From positions 1 to 28,641 of the forward strand of contig JAWQRN010000536.1 in NCBI GenBank assembly GCA_033557685.1: a stretch of DNA of 28,641 bases. The letters run 5' to 3'. Source of the DNA: Sperchopsis tessellata (lineage: Eukaryota > Arthropoda > Insecta > Coleoptera > Hydrophilidae). Of the stretch, positions 20,131 through 28,641 are shown piece after piece. The notes beneath the pieces were generated by a model. That model saw only the letters and a program-made list of their open reading frames with translations. It searched no databases and was not told the origin of the DNA. Every line of letters starts with the position of its first letter. Within the stretch, counting starts at the first letter, position 1. Both the position numbers and the translations under genes were made by a program.

Positions 20131-21063
20131 AGATTCTTGTCTTGTCTACCTGGCACTTATACTTTTTTGCTTTACACCCAAGAACCACTAAACTTGGATC
20201 CTATATTTCCTTAGGACAATTTATCTACTTTTTGAGTAAGACATGCACATGCTCAAAATAAGCATCAAACTTTTTTCAAAATTCTCTAATAGTTGATCAT
20301 TTTGAAAGCCTTTTGTTTTGGTTTCTTCCTGATATCTTGCATTTTAGGTCATTTGCCAAACTGCTGTAGACTTGCGCTTATGTAGACAAAAATTACTGGT
20401 TAACATCATCGTGGCCTTTGATGAATTTGGTGCTGCATTCTTAGCTTTGGATTACTATTTACCAAGAATCATATTAGTTTCTGCTGTTGTAAGTCTATCG
20501 TCGGATTCATATGATACTTCCTTGGTTGGTTCTGGAGCAAAAGTCTGAAAGCTAATCCTGGTCTAAACTGGAAATACATGAAAATGGGGGAAGGCCTTTA
20601 ACTAAACTGTTGGATAAAATTAAAAGAACTGTGAGCAACACTGTATGTGTAGAGCTAATTAAAGATGGAAATAGGATTCTTTTGAATGCAAATCTTTCAT
20701 TATTTCAATTCACATACAAGCATTAACATTTCTAATTTACATTTTATTATTTTGAAATTGTGAATGACTTTGATTCACTTGATTCAATTTCGGAACATTA
20801 TATTAGATTTATCTATATCATATAACCTTATGCTCTTAACAAAATGGCACTCATTCATAATTTAAATTTAGTTTTTTTTCAAAAATAGTTTATTAGCCAA
20901 ATCACTTATTTGTCAACAATCTTGTATAGGATTAATTTGTAGATACAAAGTTTTTGCTTGCAATCATGTATAACTTTAACCTTGAGTTACAAGAAATTAA
21001 GTCCTGTTATCAAGTTTAAAAAATACCTACATCCCTTTTCAATTGATTTTTCTTTCTGTGACT
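20131..21063. other. Intron, nothing recognised
   Basis: A region of about 0.9 kb with moderate base composition around 20300-20560. It lacks a frame longer than about 60 codons outside the LINE tail. I do not recognise it on either strand. Confidence 0.5.
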
Positions 21064-22680
21064 TTACAATGCTCTATGGGTAAAAGCCTGCTCCACCACC
21101 TCTCTCCATCGTTCTCGGTTTAGGGCTTGAACGGCATAATTCCGCGTTCACAATATTCTCAGGTCTTCCACCACGGTCTCCTTCCACCTTCTCCTTGGCC
21201 TTCCCCTCGTTCTTGCTTCCGATGGTATCTAGTCCATTACTCTTTTAGGTGTTCTTCCATCTTTCATACGCATAAGGTGACCAAACCATCCCAGACGTCT
21301 GGCTTTTACAAAGGGCACTATGTCTCCTCCGTTGATAAGGGCATTAAGTTCGTGATTCATCTTCATTCTCCAGGAGCCCTCCCTCTGCTGTGTTGCACCA
21401 AATATCTTTCTACTCTTCCTTCCCATACCCTGAGTATATTTATCTCCCTATCGGTCAGTGTCCACGTTTTGCTTGCATATGTGACCACAGGTCTTATCAA
21501 AGATCTATAAATTCTAAGCTTCGTTTATCTGCTTAGGAGTTTTGAACTTAGCATATCTTTATGGGAATATATTGCTTTGTTTCTTGCCTTTATTCTAGCT
21601 CATATCTCATCACTTATTTGGTTTTTTGATGTTAAAGTGGCCCCTAAGTATGTAAAGGAGTCTCAAAGGTATATTTATCTATTTTAAAAGATCTTTGTCC
21701 TTGCTGTTTTCATATGCTTTGTTTTCCACTTATTAGTCAGTAGTCCTACTTCTTTTGATTCCTCTACCAGCATGCAAAATCTATATCTTAGATCGTGTTC
21801 GTTCCGTGCTGTTATAACGATGTCGTCTGCGTACACACATAATTGCACGGATTTTGTGGTTATAATACCGAACAGTATCAGCTTATTTACCACGGATTCC
21901 TGCAGCAGATTAAAACACAAGGCTGAGAGTGTATCTCTCTGTCTTACTTCTTTATTTATTTCGAAACTGTCCGTCCACTTGGATTGTATTGCCACCCTTG
22001 CCCTAGAACCTTCGAGAGGTGCATTAATGGGCTTAACAAATTTTCTGAGTATACCCATTATAGTGAGTCGTCTGATTAGTTCTCTTCTGTTAATGCTATC
22101 AAAAGCCTGCCTAAAATCAATAAACAAATTGTGCAGTTCGATTTTGTGCTCACAGCTCTTTTCCTGGACTTGTCTCATGAGGTGGTACACCCCCATTAAT
22201 TCTTCAGCATATTCAGATAGTCGCTTATGTATTATGCTTGATAAGATCTTGTATGTTACGTTCATCAGGGTTAAGCCTCTGTAGTTATTGCATATCTCCT
22301 TGTCCCCGTTTTTATGTATAGGGTGTATTATTCCCACTTTCCATTCCTCTGGGATTTTTTATCTCGTTCCAGATTTTCTCATTTAGTCTATTTATCGTTT
22401 CCCTCAGAGGTCTACCCTCATTTTTTTATTAATTCAGGGTTTATGGAATCGCAGCCTTGCGACTTGTTCTTCAGTGCCTTAATGACTGTAACCACCTATT
22501 CGTACGTTGGTGTTCGGTTTTCAGGTTCCACAGTATGGTATATAGGGATATCTTCATCCACACTTTCCACATCAGCAGCCAGCAGGCTGTTATTTTCCTT
22601 CGTTAGGATGGGACCGTTCTCATGTCTGAAGACGCTCCCTCTGGGCCGGAATTCTATTTTCATAAATACCCTTTAAAATT
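21064..22680 (-). pseudogene. Non-LTR retrotransposon ORF2, RT and C-terminus, dead
   Basis: From 22680 down the minus strand I read KGIYENRIPARGSVFRHENG, a linker and ALKNKSQGCDSINPELIKK, then the well-kept frame 22337-21684: GIIHPIHKNGDKEICNNYRG and LTLMNVTYKILSSIIHKRLS. MRQVQEKS follows, then LFIDFRQAFDSINRRELIRR, SFEINKEVRQRDTLSALCFN and CVYADDIVITARNEHDL (21822-21833 encodes YADD). After a frameshift the tail gives LRIYRSLIRPVVTYASKTWT, NGGDIVPFVKARRLGWFGHL and MRMKDGRTPKRVMD, then RGRPRRRWKETVVED, ending near 21064. About 20 residues around GFR-RSTTDQ are deleted after MGVYHL, and GVRQGD has become EVRQRD. Both are marks of a dead copy. The + strand open frames at 21772-22284 and 22314-22676 are antisense shadows. 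Confidence 0.88.
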
Positions 22681-22699
22681 TCGCCTACATACTGCATAC

Positions 22700-24113
22700 A
22701 TTTTTAACTCAACACAATTATTGAACATGCAAAAAACTGATATGAAAGATCCTTTTAAAATATCATTTTTCAACCTACCCTATCCAATTTATAAAGTTTT
22801 TGCAGCAAAAATACTTGAGATTGAATATTTTTATAGACCATAGACTGAAAATTGCTATTTTTAAAATTAATTTTTTTTATCTATTGTTGTATGGGACATT
22901 TGCAAGGCAAATAATCATTGATAGATCAATTGTCTTTTGCACTAGCTAAATCAATGATCTTTTTTTAAAAATATCCTCCAGAAAAATAAATAAAACGACA
23001 GAAATATCTTTCTATTATACCATAAATGGATTTATTAAGTTTTTTTTTTACAAAATATGGCAAATTTTGATAATTAAATTAGGGAACATATGATGATTTT
23101 TTATTTACAAATGTTTTTTTTTTTTCTTGAAATTATAATAAGATCCCTTGCTATCAAATATAAACTTTTTTTTAACAATACATAACGAAAATTTTAGGTT
23201 GGTATATAATTTTCTCAAATAATGATTTCAAGTGAATAACTTAGAATTAAAATGTAAAATAGTAAATTTACTAGTGATAAATTTATAAAACTTAGTTGTA
23301 AATAAAGCCATTTTTATGCATTCATTTTAAATTGACTGATGCTTTTTTGTAAATAGACGCAATTTGAAAATATACCATAGTATTAGTGTTTCACTTTCTA
23401 TGATCATATTGCAATTTAGTCTCAATTTTTTATAGTATATATTTTTAAATGTTGAATTGTTGAAGTGGTAGTATGATATCTTCTCACGTACTGTAGCTTT
23501 TTAAAACCGTAGTTGATTTAGTTTTTTTGTTATTTTTTCCTTTAATTTTTTAGTTGAAGTTCTTTTTAAACAATCGCTATCTATCATTTACAGAAAAACA
23601 AAATTTTCTAGTCACTGTATTTACAGTAGCCTGTGCTCATATAGAATGAATGTTTAATAGCGCAAAAAACAAATAATTAGATAATTCTGCATTAACATAG
23701 ACCTTAGAAGTAATTTAAGCTATGTAAGTATAAGTAGGGGTCATGGTGTTTAAGTGTTTTTATATATTATTTGCCAATTTGCTATTTTTATTTTTGTCTT
23801 AGTCTCTTAGCATCGTCTCTTGTTTGAGGATATTATATTTAAAATGTTCAGCTTCTTTTATAGGGCTACACTTCTTGTGTATGTGAAATTTATTATTATT
23901 ATTATTACATTTTTGGTATGATCCTGTATTTTACTAGAGTTTTTCCGAGAATGTTTTAGTAGAAATTTTTTAAACGTACAATTTTTCGGTTTTGATTGGC
24001 TTCTAGAGTACAAATTTTGTCGCATTCTTAATTAAATGAAAATACCAAAAACAAAAGAAGAAATTTGTTCTTTTATCTTAGTTGCCCCGATTAAATTGTC
24101 AATATTTTTTCAG
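22700..24113. other. AT-rich intron before GUK exon
   Basis: Over 1.4 kb of AT-rich sequence with a short ATT repeat at 23889-23907. The acceptor TCAATATTTTTTCAG closes it at 24113. No coding or RNA signal was found. Confidence 0.6.
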
Positions 24114-24263
24114 CCAATGAAGAGAATGTATTTTCTTATGAACCCGTACAACAAATGCAGATTAACTACACAAGACCTGTTATTATCTTAGGACCATTGA
24201 AAGATCGTATTAACGATGATTTGATTTCTGAGTTTCCTGACAAATTTGGAAGTTGTGTACCAC
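24114..24263 (+). CDS. dlg1: dlg1 exon: GUK domain start
   Basis: The 150-nt exon starts by completing the codon left by the hook exon (G+CC = Ala, C+CC = Pro or T+CC = Ser) and leaves one base at GTACCAC|GTAAGT. It encodes [20 protein letters not shown], then [19 protein letters not shown] and [10 protein letters not shown]. In true guanylate kinases the ILGP block continues as a P-loop G-GKST. Here it reads PLKDRIND, the known MAGUK change that removes ATP binding, so the domain serves to bind phosphopeptides, not to phosphorylate GMP. No lesion was seen. Confidence 0.97.
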
Positions 24264-24381
24264 GTAAGTATCTTTCTTATAATCTTTTAACTAAAGTGTA
24301 TGGTTAATTGAAGTCCACTTTCCATCCAGCATGAGCACAAACATCAACGGGCTCAATATGTGTCCATGCCTTCTTCTTATA

Positions 24382-25553
24382 CCAGGTCTGTAAATATGAA
24401 ACCGGAATTCGCTCATAGATGGCTCAAGTTGTCAATGTAGTGATTGTCAAACCACATCATTGGCGCCTTTTTCTTGTGTTTACATTTGTCAAAGACTTTT
24501 AACTCGCAACAATACAAGTTTCATACATGTCTAATTTTGTGCCTGAAAACTACGATTTACGGACGGCATTGATTTTCTGTTACCATTTGAAGAAAACTGC
24601 TGCAGAATCTTATCGAATGCTTGCCGAAGCTTACGGATCATGCTCTTGGTAAATTACAGTGCTTTGAGTGGTTTAAAAAATTCAAAAGTGGCGATTTTGA
24701 TGTGAGAAACGAAGATCATGGAAGACCACTGAGAAAGTGTGATGATGCCGAATTGCAAGCATTGTTGGATGAGGATGATGCTCAAACGCAACAATAATTT
24801 GCGGATCAATTAAATGTGACACGAGAAGTCGTCTCCATACGTTTGAAAGCCATGGGAAAGGTCCAGAAGGTGGAAAAATGGGTCCCACTTGCGAAATCCT
24901 GCTCGCCAATTACAAAAGAAAATTATTTCTCGATTGAATTGTGACTGGCGATAAAAAATGGATATATTTCAAGAATTCTAGACGTAAAAGATGATGGGTA
25001 ACTCCAAGCAAATCAGCGACATCGACTGCAAGACCAAATCGCTATGGACAGAAGACAATACTTTGTGTTTGGTGGGATCACATTATCTATTATGCGCTGC
25101 TAAAACCTGGCAAAACTGTTAATACTGAATGCTACCGACTTCAAATGATGGATTTGAACCAAGCATTACGTGAAAAACGACCAGAATATCAAACGAGGCA
25201 ACACAAAGTGATTTTGATTTATGATAATGCACCATCGCACACAGCAAAACTGGTCAAGGAAACGATTGAGGCGTTTAGTTGACAAATACTTTCGCATGCG
25301 GCTTACTCACCAGACTTGGCTCTATCCGATTACTACTTATTTGCATCGATGGGAGCACTTGCTGGCTCGATGATTGGTTTGCCTCAAAAGAGCAACAGTT
25401 TTTTTGGCGTGACATCCACAAATTGCCAGAGAGATGAGAAAAATATGTAGCTAGCGATGGGCAATACTTAAAATAAAATATTTTTTGCCATTTTCATACA
25501 ATAATTGTGTATTTTATATAAAAAATATGTTGGTTTCATATTTACAAGTCTGG
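24382..25553 (+). mobile_element. Mariner transposon with TA duplication
   Basis: The left end starts at 24382 with CCAGGTCTGTAAATATGAAA. The right end, read inversely from 25553, is CCAGACTTGTAAATATGAAA, so the terminal repeats of about 24 bp differ only near the start. TA flanks both ends (24380-24381 and 25554-25555), the mariner target duplication. The 1172-bp length is a little short of the usual 1.25 to 1.3 kb. It lies in the intron just after the first GUK exon, in the same orientation as dlg1. Confidence 0.9.
24527..25476 (+). pseudogene. Mariner transposase, frameshifted
   Basis: Reading starts at MSNFVPENYDLRTALIFCYH (24527). It continues as KKTAAESYRMLAEAYG, shifts frame, and then reads FEWFKKFKSGDFDVRNEDHG, AELQALLDEDDAQTQQ and LNVTREVVSIRLKAMGK. 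The catalytic domain is in several frames: VTGDKKWI carries the first Asp, LIYDNAPSHTAK the second and AYSPDLALSDYYLF the third. The end RDIHKLPER, then YVASDGQYLK, meets a stop at 25474-25476. The three acidic residues of the mariner DD34D motif are each visible, but four or more frameshifts and several stops (for example after DDAQTQQ) prevent a protein. Confidence 0.88.
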
Positions 25554-25574
25554 TAAGTGATACTGTCATCCGAT

Positions 25575-26032
25575 CTAGCTAAGCTGACTCTAACATAACT
25601 CTTTGTATGCTTATTTATGGCTTATTTATGACTTATTTATAACTTCACCAGTTCTTATTCAACACCTCCTTCATTTACCACATTCCAAATCATATCCTAG
25701 TCCAAAATGCACAGATTCAACTCCCAGTCATGTTGGAACATTTTTTCAATTAGATCTCAACCTTCATCTACAGTTTCTTCTCTAAAAACCTTTGAAACAA
25801 ATTGTCTACACTACCACCATAATTCTCACAACACACTTTTAGTACATAGGAACAATTGCAGCTAACTCCATCCCAATCCTGTTTTATTCTTTCAGTTTTC
25901 CATACATGGTTAATTCTGTTTAGTTTCATTTGCTTCAATAACCCATTGCCGGGACTTTCTGGATAAATTCCATCATGACCAGCTTCTTTTTTCAATTTCA
26001 TGTTCATTTGCCCTGAAATGTATTCCTTCGTT
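25575..26032 (-). pseudogene. Non-LTR reverse transcriptase fragment
   Basis: The minus strand gives SGQMNMKLKKEAGHDGIYPE, a degraded linker with MKLNRINHVWKTERIKQDWD, then GGSVDNLFQRFLEKKL. After stops it reads LNLCILD-DMIWNVVNEGGV-ELVKL, which corresponds to the LLFLDYEKAFD--N block of RT. The start of the RT domain (AGHDGI-PE, W---, G-S-VDN-F--RQL--K) is recognisable from the known LINE order. It lacks the catalytic YADD block, which would have been further towards lower coordinates, where the mariner lies. It is a short decayed fragment. Confidence 0.68.
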
Positions 26033-26113
26033 GCTCTCCCCTCCAATAACTCACTAAGTGCTCTCCCCTCCAATAACTCATTAAATGCTCTCCTCTCCAA
26101 TAACTCACTTTCT
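26033..26113. repeat. Three tandem copies of a 27-bp unit
   Basis: GCTCTCCCCTCCAATAACTC starts copies at 26033, 26060 and 26087 (the third with one change, CTCTCCTCTCC). On the minus strand each copy codes nine residues of the LLEGRA-E type, so the array was in frame with the RT fragment and extended it. Confidence 0.85.
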
Positions 26114-26481
26114 CTCGCCTTTTGGACAGAACTACCAAATTTTTATTTCTAAGGTACTAAATAAGTAGTCATTTTGTTTATTGCATCCTTCACAAGTTTA
26201 ACGACGAGCTTCCTGTTAACCCTGTAGGTTTTTTCCTTAAGAGTAAGAAAATTCTTCCAAATTATACTTATTAGCTGCTACTAATCTCTTTACTAATTTT
26301 CTTTTCGACTTCATATTTAATTTTATCCGACCATCAAGATTCTGCTTCTTTTTCTTTATTCTTATATGTTCCCAATCAATTTATCCTTGACCTGTGAATC
26401 AGTCTTGAGTTTTAATTTTAATTGAATATATATTTTAAATACTTCCTTAACCATTAGAAATATCTATTTTTACCTTGTTAG
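26114..26481. other. Intron before GUK exon
   Basis: AT-rich sequence, ending TTTTTACCTTGTTAG|A. No other signal is supported. Confidence 0.6.
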
Positions 26482-26654
26482 ATACTACACGGCCAAAACG
26501 AGAGTATGAAGTGGACAGAAGAGATTATCATTTTGTGTCTTCAAGAGAACAAATGGAAAAAGATATCCAAAACCATCTATTCATTGAAGCGGGCCAATAT
26601 AATGATAATTTATATGGGACATCCGTAGCATCCGTGAGAGAAGTTGCGGATAAG
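26482..26654 (+). CDS. dlg1: dlg1 exon: GUK domain middle
   Basis: The 173-nt exon completes the His codon (C+AT) and ends in phase 0 at GATAAG|GTATGT. It encodes [19 protein letters not shown], then [20 protein letters not shown] and [26 protein letters not shown], the Tyr of EYE, the Glu of IEAGQY and the Tyr of NLYGTS are the GMP-site residues that MAGUK GUK domains reuse to hold phosphopeptides, and all are present. One oddity is VDRRDY: family members I recall have VDGRDY, so a conserved Gly appears as Arg (AGA). Confidence 0.96.
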
Positions 26655-26745
26655 GTATGTATTTGGTATTTATTTATCATATTTATTGCCACGTTTGATC
26701 CCAAAATGGTAACATATTATAGTAATGATTTACTTTTTTTTGTAG

Positions 26746-26855
26746 GGTAAACACTGCATATTAGATGTCAGCGGAAATGCAATCAAGAGATTGCAGGTAG
26801 CTCAACTGTATCCAGTAGCTATATTCATCAAGCCAAAATCTGTGGAGTCTATCAT
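26746..26855 (+). CDS. dlg1: dlg1 exon: GUK domain, incomplete at 3' end
   Basis: The 110-nt exon runs from acceptor TTTTTTTGTAG|G to donor ATCAT|GTAAGT. It encodes [20 protein letters not shown], then [16 protein letters not shown] and two bases of a Met codon. [14 protein letters not shown] and P-AIFIKP are the standard core strands of the GUK domain. The next exon, which should start with G to complete Met, lies beyond the window, so the last helices of GUK are missing here. The intron before it is only 91 bp. Confidence 0.96.
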
Positions 26856-26929
26856 GTAAGTAAACGATCATTTCTAAAGAATTGTATTTCTATCAAATTC
26901 AAAAGACAACTGCAGATTTCTTTTGTTCT

Positions 26930-27111
26930 AATTATAAATTGTTATGTAGCTCTGAAAAGTGCTAGATGTAGGTGCCGACCAGCTCTAAAAAGTGCTAAGA
27001 ATAGAATAATATGTAGCTCTCATAAGTGCTAGTCAAGAAATAAATGCACTTTTTGGAGCTGGTCGACACCAACATCTAGCACTTTTCAGAGCTACTTGAC
27101 AATTTATAATT
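26930..27111. repeat. Fold-back element with 66-bp arms
   Basis: The left arm 26930-26995 and right arm 27046-27111 are inverted copies. In the inner 50 bp I count 47 matches. A motif of the type AGCTCT-AAAAGTGCTA occurs three times in direct order (about 26948, 26980, 27016) and twice inverted inside the right arm. No coding content was found. The downstream TACATGTCTTGATAATATTA (27126-27145) also resembles the 8690-8704 repeat (TACATATCTTGATAATGTCC), which links the two. Confidence 0.8.
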
Positions 27112-27422
27112 ATCACTGTTAACAGCTACATGTCTTGATAATATTAACAAATAATATTGATAAGGATAAGGAAGTAGGAAATGAAGTAAGAAATATTTCA
27201 AAAAATGATCAAGAGTTGCGGACAGTTCAAGAAAAGAAAAAAAGGAAAAGTAACAATTACGTTATTGGAAACAACAAGGAATATGGTGGTATTTTCAAGG
27301 GAATACCGCAAAAGAAATAGATTTTGGACTTGCTTTAAACTCTTAGAGAAAGTACTTGATAATATTTTAAGACTTGCTTGGAGTAAACTTCTTTTGACAA
27401 TTACCAGCACCATCACCATCAG
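27112..27422. other. Intron, nothing recognised beyond the repeat tail
   Basis: Contains TACATGTCTTGATAATATTA near 27126. Otherwise it is AT-rich with short overlapping frames that match nothing I know. Confidence 0.5.
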
Positions 27423-28202
27423 CTATGTCATCCATTGTCGGATGTAAGCCTCCGCTAACTTCCTCCATTCTTTTCTTTCTTCCGATTTTCTCATCCAGTC
27501 ATGTCCAGCTAGGTGTTTTATATCGTCGGTCCATCTGGATTGGTACCTTCCCTGGGGCCTTTTGTGTGCACGAGGTCTCAACTCTCTTATTCTTGTATCG
27601 TCCAATTTAGTTATATGTCCGGCCCAGCTCCATCTCAGTTGACATCATTGTGATTTTTGAACATCCGTCAGCTTTGTTTGCTGGCAAATTCATTCGTTGG
27701 TTTTACAGTCACTTAGTTTAGTGTATATCATCATATACTTGTTCGACTGCTTCGTCCTCATGGTCACAGGTTGGCACGTACACTTGAATTACTCTACACA
27801 TGTATCGGTTGTTGAATTTAATTTTAAGTGTACTTATTCTCTTAGACATGCTTCTTGTATTGGGTGATGTTTGGTGCTATTGTTTTGTTATTTAGAAATC
27901 TGACCCCACCTTCTTTCTTTGTTTAGTTTCCTCTGCATGCTTCTCCACATCTCCTTACCTCTAGGGAATCCCACAATTGTCCACTTGACTTTTTCCAATT
28001 CTATTTCTAATTCTGTGAGATGTTCTTCTGATGACAGTGACCTTGTGTTGAACGATGATTTGTAGAGTGTAAGATTTCTTTCACTCTTTCTCTTCTGTTC
28101 TTTTTGTTTTGTTTCTGTTTCGCTTTGTTTCTCTTGATCGATTTTGTCTCCCCCAGAATCCTTTTGAGGCTGACTGTGTTGACAGTACGTGATTCTGAGC
28201 AT
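27423..28202 (-). pseudogene. LINE endonuclease joined to RT C-terminus
   Basis: From 28202 the minus strand codes a basic leader, then SSFNTRSLSSEEHLTELEIE and LEKVKWTIVGF, the start of an AP-endonuclease domain (N-TRSL---E---L--EL---KW-I-G). It continues in shifted frames with FNNRYMCRVIQVYVPTC and YDDIHTKLSDCKTNEFA (27880-27680). It then jumps to the last RT residues, LRWSWAGHITKLDDTRIREL, RPRAHKRPQGRYQSRWTDDI and HLAGHDWMRKSEERKEWRKL, stopping near 27423. Most of the endonuclease and all of the RT palm are missing. The layout resembles the deletion seen at 10545-11325. Confidence 0.78.
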
Positions 28203-28560
28203 TCTCTACTTGCCTGGGATACTTGTTTTTCGAATTTTAACATTTCATAAAATGTTAGAGGGTTGTTAGCCTTTACTCACTCCACTGGCCAGGCGTGTTG
28301 GTGAGTTTGAAATCAGCCGCCCAATCCGGGAACAGACGCTGTGTACAGCTGCCCAATCTGGGTAGAAATGCTGCAGTCTTTCATATTAACCCTAAAACGT
28401 TGGTTGCCAGTTCCGCCATACCAAGGATCTTCCTCTCTGTCTTTACTGTCATTGTGGTCCTTGCCCGTATCCCTGGGCAGGGGAAAGCATTATACCCCGC
28501 AATACTAGGTCTCCAGCAGAACTTAGCCAATGTACCTTACGAGACGACGTGAACGCGTTT
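28203..28560 (-). other. Probable 5' leader of the same LINE
   Basis: GC content rises sharply here compared with the intron. On the minus strand it lies directly before the endonuclease start, where the 5' untranslated part of such a LINE is expected. I recall similar leader sequence in LINE copies of this type, but this cannot be confirmed here. The + strand open frame at 28295-28552 is not a known protein. The element's 5' end is probably near 28560, where AT-rich intron resumes. Confidence 0.45.
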
Positions 28561-28641
28561 TGGCAATAACCTTAAGATATATCGTGTAGCCAAATATAAA
28601 CACTCACAATAATTTATAATAACTTTATTAAATATATATAT

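Larger units (their letters stand above)
6643..26855 (+). other. dlg1: dlg1 gene, 3' part (PDZ3 end to GUK), partial at both ends
   Basis: Nine exons or candidate exons on the + strand read in order as the C-terminal half of a discs-large MAGUK: end of PDZ3, SH3, hook, GUK. The family is known as a membrane-associated scaffold at septate junctions and synapses that organises cell polarity and clusters receptors through its PDZ domains. The window lacks the start of the gene and the last GUK exon or exons: the open exon at 26746-26855 stops at a donor site with an incomplete Met codon. The intron between 11870 and 24114 is over 12 kb and holds most of the transposon load. No promoter or polyadenylation site for the gene is in view. 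The identity is firm from the conserved SH3 and GUK peptides. Confidence 0.95.

Noticed and set aside
21772..22284. Open frame of 170 codons on the + strand
   Set aside because: It lies opposite the well-conserved minus-strand RT frame and has no motif of its own.
26930..27111. CRISPR-like array, because a short motif repeats five times
   Set aside because: The repeats are partly inverted, spacing is uneven, and the setting is an intron of an animal gene.
28295..28552. Open frame of 85 codons on the + strand
   Set aside because: It probably covers the LINE leader read in the wrong direction; no domain and no splice or promoter context.

Overview
This window looks like an intron-rich, AT-rich insect chromosome segment. 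It carries the 3' half of one protein-coding gene on the + strand, the MAGUK scaffold gene discs large 1 (dlg1). Nine exons or candidate exons lie between 6643 and 26855. They encode the end of PDZ3, the SH3 domain, the basic hook region and most of the guanylate-kinase-like (GUK) domain. The upstream exons (L27, PDZ1, PDZ2, start of PDZ3) and the final GUK exon or exons lie outside the window. The insect assignment rests on the dlg1 peptides and on the transposon families; a beetle-like genome is possible, but this is a guess.

Four of the six core exons (8044-8293, 8841-8943, 24114-24263, 26482-26654) have clean AG/GT borders at both ends and join in frame, as do 6643-6785 and 26746-26855. 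Three short exons in the hook region (9124-9177, 11633-11674, 11784-11870) have lengths divisible by three and enter and leave in phase 1. Any combination of them, or none, keeps the frame, so the SH3-GUK linker can probably be varied by splicing.

The rest of the window is intron and is heavily loaded with decayed transposable elements. In order these are: a hAT element with target-site duplication (1259-3406); a MITE (3833-4150); three LINE fragments (4561-6030); fold-back repeats (7348-7473, 8516-8752); a LINE 3' fragment (9868-9990); a Penelope-like C-terminal fragment in a large hairpin (10067-10540); an internally deleted jockey-like LINE (10545-11325); a jockey-like reverse transcriptase (12280-13100, minus); an internally deleted Tc1/IS630-type transposon (13332-14194); a jockey-like RT (17100-17760); two longer LINE RT pseudogenes (18345-20130 plus, 21064-22680 minus); a mariner with TA duplication (24380-25555); an RT fragment with a 27-bp triplication (25575-26113, minus); a fold-back element (26930-27111); and a LINE with endonuclease joined to the RT tail (27423 to about 28560, minus). 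All the transposon coding regions are broken by stops, frameshifts or deletions.

I saw no prokaryotic features, CRISPR array, rRNA or tRNA. I found no convincing new gene system. The most interesting signals are the phase-1 cassette cluster in dlg1, the Penelope-type hairpin, and a dispersed fold-back repeat family that shares a short core across the introns.
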